Source: CALMEC01 sp031366605
GTDB taxonomy: Bacteria; Actinomycetota; Thermoleophilia; Miltoncostaeales; Miltoncostaeaceae
Reading direction: 5' to 3'
NCBI GenBank assembly: GCA_031366605.1
Contig: JANLOO010000002.1
Span: 15,451-79,450 of the forward strand
Length of the DNA stretch: 64,000 nucleotides
The translations under genes and the position numbers were made by a program. Positions 61,614 to 64,000 of this stretch are shown here, piece after piece (the first letter of the stretch is position 1; the number at the start of each line of letters is the position of its first letter). The notes beneath the pieces are model-generated. The model was not told the DNA's origin and did no database searches. It worked only from the letters and a program-made list of their open reading frames with translations.

Positions 61614-62353
61614 CCCGCCGACGATTCGGTCTCGTCCTCGCCGCGACGCTGGCGGGATCCGTGGCGATCCCGGCCGCCGGCGGGGCTCCGCGTCCACGCC
61701 CAATCGTATGGGTGCAGGCCGGCCACGAATTTCCGCGTGAGCCCGGCTACCGTGCACAAACCGGGGCCTCGGGCGAGGTGCAGTTCAACGTACGTGTCGC
61801 GGCCGCGGTCGCGGGCCGTCTCCGCGCCGCGGGTGTCGATGCCCGCCACTCGCCCGGCCAGGTCGCCGACTTTCCCTCCAACGGGGCGGTGTTCGTGGCG
61901 ATCCACCATGACACCCCGGATGGACACGCCGCGGTCGGTCACGCGATCAGCGGCGCGGGCGAGAATTGGTACCGGGGCGAGGGGTCCGGGCTCCCGCGTT
62001 CGGCCCCATACCCGGACAGTGCCCGGCACCGTGGCCCGGCGACAACGGTGTCGGCCGCCGTTGAAGCGCGGTCAGGACGGTTGGCATCCCTGGTGCGCGA
62101 TCGCTACGCCGCGGTGTTCACGCGTGCCAACGGGGCACACAGCGGCCCCGTCCGACTGGAGGCGCGCGACGGCAACCGCCGGGTCATGCGCTACGTCGGC
62201 TACTACCGCACGCGAGCCGAGGCCCGCGTGCTGATCGAGTCCGGGGCCGGCGGAACCGACGCGGCGATGCTGGGTCGCACGGACGTCATCGCCAAAGCCA
62301 TCAGCGGGGCGATCGTCACATACCTTCGCGCCGAAGGCCGACTGCCGCACTGA
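61607..62353 (+). CDS. Exported N-acetylmuramoyl-L-alanine amidase-like protein
   Basis: The 248-residue protein has a signal peptide (RRRFGLVLAATLAGSVAIPAAGG, seen as FGLVLAATLAGSVAIP) and an Amidase_3-type domain. Zinc residues fit His40 in VQAGHEF, Glu57 in GASGEVQFN, and His100 in VAIHHDTPDG. The C-terminal RVLIESGAGGTDAAML carries the usual catalytic Glu segment. It should cut the stem peptide from glycan in the cell wall. GTG 61607 overlaps the hydrolase gene by 7 bases. A strong hairpin follows. Confidence 0.82.
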   Translation: MVARRRFGLVLAATLAGSVAIPAAGGAPRPRPIVWVQAGHEFPREPGYRAQTGASGEVQFNVRVAAAVAGRLRAAGVDARHSPGQVADFPSNGAVFVAIHHDTPDGHAAVGHAISGAGENWYRGEGSGLPRSAPYPDSARHRGPATTVSAAVEARSGRLASLVRDRYAAVFTRANGAHSGPVRLEARDGNRRVMRYVGYYRTRAEARVLIESGAGGTDAAMLGRTDVIAKAISGAIVTYLRAEGRLPH

Positions 62354-62361
62354 AACGCTCT

Positions 62362-62395
62362 GCTCGTGGGATCCCGCTGACGGGACCCCACGAGC
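62362..62395. terminator. Strong bidirectional terminator hairpin
   Basis: GCTCGTGGGATCCCG and CGGGACCCCACGAGC pair over 15 positions with one mismatch and a 4-base loop, between the convergent amidase and PepSY genes. Confidence 0.75.
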
Positions 62396-62438
62396 GGTGC
62401 GGCACGAGGAGGGTGAGCGTGCCTGCCAGTTCAAACCG

Positions 62439-63068
62439 TCAGCGGCTCTGCACCGCCGTGACGTTGAAGTCCTTGTCAAAGACCACCGTGGCCGGTGAGC
62501 CGTCGCTCTTGGTGACGTGCGCCTCGTAGACCCCGCCGTCCGCGTCGGTCTCGACCTTGACGACCGTGCTGCCCGGGAGCTTGGCGAGCGCAGCCGCCTT
62601 GGCCTTGGTGGCGTTGTCGCCCGCCAGCAGAGTCTCGTCTGGGCGCTGCCCGCCGGGGCCGGGACCGCCACGACCAGGGCCACCCGGTCCGCCTGGGCCT
62701 CCGGTGTCAACGGAGGTCACCGCAAACTGCGCGTTGACCCGCGCGGTCACCCGCGTGCCGTCCGACTTGGTGATGTGGGCGTGGTAGCCGTCCGGGCCCT
62801 GCTCGACGCGGTCGATGGTCGCACCCGGAACCTTGGCGAGGACGGCGGCTTTGATCTTGGCGGCCGCGTCCCCGGTGACCTGGGTCTGCGGGGGAGGCTG
62901 ACCCTGAGGCGCCGTCGTCGCACTCGCCGCGATCGCCGACTGGGTCGCCGAGGCGCTGGAAGCCGCCCTCGACGAGGAGTTGGAGCCGGCTGCAAGTGCC
63001 CATCCGGCGCTGCCCAGGCAGGCGGCGGCGGTCATGGTGGCGATCCCGCGTTTGGTGGTCTTCAACAT
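62439..63068 (-). CDS. Exported protein with two PepSY domains
   Basis: The 209-residue protein has a signal peptide (MLKTTKRGIATMTAAACLG), a Ser/Ala/Gln linker, and two PepSY-type domains (about 66-120 and 148-205). Each contains a helix AAKIKAAVLAKVPGATI or ATKAKAAALAKLPGSTV followed by strands ending AHITKSDGTRV or AHVTKSDGSPA. A Gly/Pro-rich hinge (GGPGGPGGPGRGGPGPGG) separates them. PepSY domains often inhibit peptidases or accompany sensor kinases. It starts at ATG 63068, just downstream of a histidine kinase gene, and is probably its accessory protein. Confidence 0.82.
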   Translation of the reverse strand: MLKTTKRGIATMTAAACLGSAGWALAAGSNSSSRAASSASATQSAIAASATTAPQGQPPPQTQVTGDAAAKIKAAVLAKVPGATIDRVEQGPDGYHAHITKSDGTRVTARVNAQFAVTSVDTGGPGGPGGPGRGGPGPGGQRPDETLLAGDNATKAKAAALAKLPGSTVVKVETDADGGVYEAHVTKSDGSPATVVFDKDFNVTAVQSR

Positions 63069-63150
63069 GGTGTGTGCCTTTCGTAGGTCGTACTCGACAC
63101 CACCGATGGTGATCGGCCATCCTGCGACCGCGGTCAGACCCGGCTGAGCA

Positions 63151-64000
63151 TCACCTGAGATCTTCGGACGCGTCGGTGACGATGACCGGAAGGGTCAGCG
63201 GCAGGCGGACCGTGAACGTCGCCCCGTCGCCAGGATTGGTCTCGACCGTGACCGTGCCGCCATGCGCCTCGACGATCGCGGACACGATCGACAGGCCCAG
63301 TCCACTCCCTCCGCTGGCCCGGGTGCGGGATGGGTCGGCCCGGAAAAAACGCTCGAACACGCGAGCCGCGTGTTCCGCGGGCATTCCGTGACCACGATCG
63401 GCGACCGTCACCGACGCTGCGTCTTCGTCCTGGCGCACCGTGACGGTGATCGGTGTCCCAGCGGGAGTGTGGGTCCGGGCGTTGCTCAGCAGGTTCGCGA
63501 CCACCTGCTTGAGGCGCTGTTCGTCACCGATGATCACGACGTGGTCGTCCGCATCGACATCCATCGGACGCTCGGGGTCGACGACGCGGGCGTCGCCAAC
63601 GAGCTCACGCACGAGCTTTGCCACATCAACGGGTTCGCGCACCATCGCGCGACCCTGATCCAGCCGGGCCAGCATCAGCAGGTCATCGACCAGCAACCCC
63701 ATGCGCTGCGACTCGGACTCGATCCGGTGCATCGCATTGGCCAGATCTTCGGGCCGGTCGGCAGCGCCGCGACGGAACAACTCCGCGTACCCCCTGACCG
63801 ATGTCAACGGCGTCTGCAGCTCATGTGAAGCATCGGCGACGAACTGCCGCAACCGTCGTGCGGATTCCTCCCGCTCGGCAAACGACGTCTCGATGGTTCC
63901 GAGCATCGTGTTGAGCGCGCCGCCCAGCCGGCCCACCTCGGTCGTGGCATCGGCATGATCGATCCTCTGCGACAGGTCACCGGCCGCGATCGCACCCGCA
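63151..64000 (-). CDS. Sensor histidine kinase, N-terminal part beyond the window
   Basis: About 283 residues of the C-terminal part are visible, and the frame is open to the window edge. They show the end of a HAMP domain (AAGDLSQRIDHADATTEVGRL, seen as GDLSQRID and TTEVGRLGGALNTML), the phospho-acceptor box ADASHELQTPLTSVRGY, the N box VVANLLSNARTHT, and the G boxes DRGHGMP and GGSGLGLSIV. It would relay a signal from outside to a response regulator encoded further along. A GTG at 63936 is internal. The PepSY gene follows after 82 bases. Confidence 0.92.
   Translation of the reverse strand, partial: AGAIAAGDLSQRIDHADATTEVGRLGGALNTMLGTIETSFAEREESARRLRQFVADASHELQTPLTSVRGYAELFRRGAADRPEDLANAMHRIESESQRMGLLVDDLLMLARLDQGRAMVREPVDVAKLVRELVGDARVVDPERPMDVDADDHVVIIGDEQRLKQVVANLLSNARTHTPAGTPITVTVRQDEDAASVTVADRGHGMPAEHAARVFERFFRADPSRTRASGGSGLGLSIVSAIVEAHGGTVTVETNPGDGATFTVRLPLTLPVIVTDASEDLR

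Overview
The window is a high-GC bacterial chromosome segment that reads as Actinomycetota. Supporting signs are the glycolytic run gap-pgk-tpiA near uvrC-rapZ-yvcK, a mycobacterial-type SerC, an Rv2578c-type radical SAM protein, many GTG starts, 1- or 4-base start/stop overlaps, and several genes whose start codon lies 5-9 bases after a TANNNT hexamer, as in leaderless transcripts. A deep-branching actinobacterium such as Thermoleophilia/Solirubrobacterales is my best guess, but no rRNA is present to settle it.

Bases 1-13.4 kb look like a decaying accessory region ending at a tRNA-Gly(CCC) gene. It has a cut-off ABC-2 permease, a universal-stress-like protein, a small SHOCT membrane protein and its broken copy, a heavily damaged metal P-type ATPase, a DMT-type membrane protein, an atypical GAPDH downstream of a 1385-residue PPDK-like protein, a frameshifted benzoate-type acyl-CoA ligase, and the C-terminal stub of a tyrosine recombinase beside the tRNA. 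Outside this stretch I see only one clear pseudogene.

Bases 13.5-27.9 kb hold a lipoprotein, argS, a prolyl-aminopeptidase-like hydrolase, rlmH with an M48 peptidase, a cyclophilin lipoprotein, and a coupled operon of a cysteine-desulfurase-like protein (its PLP lysine position is Ser), a TusA-like protein and SerC. Next come a radical SAM gene behind a LexA-type palindrome, and a mau-like cluster: a MauE-MauD fusion, a Cys-rich Tat-exported MauA-like protein, and a membrane protein with a beta-propeller-like tail. A nitronate monooxygenase gene follows.

Bases 27.9-38.6 kb are core metabolism on the minus strand: gpmI, tpiA, pgk, gap, yvcK, rapZ, uvrC, with a thermonuclease lipoprotein and a DUF1097-like membrane protein between gap and yvcK. 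Bases 38.6-46.7 kb have membrane proteins, a Uma2 nuclease, a three-gene Tad-like operon ending in a TadG/VanY/lytic-transglycosylase fusion, thrS and a small-molecule kinase. Three non-coding repeat blocks lie here and near gpmI: two blocks of one ~120-134 bp family (29.5 kb and 45.6 kb) and a 76-bp tandem array (41.9 kb).

Bases 46.9-64 kb hold a DM13 protein, a lone PilB/GspE ATPase, a MarR-permease-double ATPase operon, a PNPOx-like enzyme, an RseB/LolA-like exported protein, a metallophosphoesterase remnant, an ABC exporter with a PilZ protein, a surface DUF11/Ig-like protein, a haloacetate-dehalogenase-like hydrolase coupled to a cell-wall amidase, and a PepSY protein beside a sensor kinase that runs off the end.
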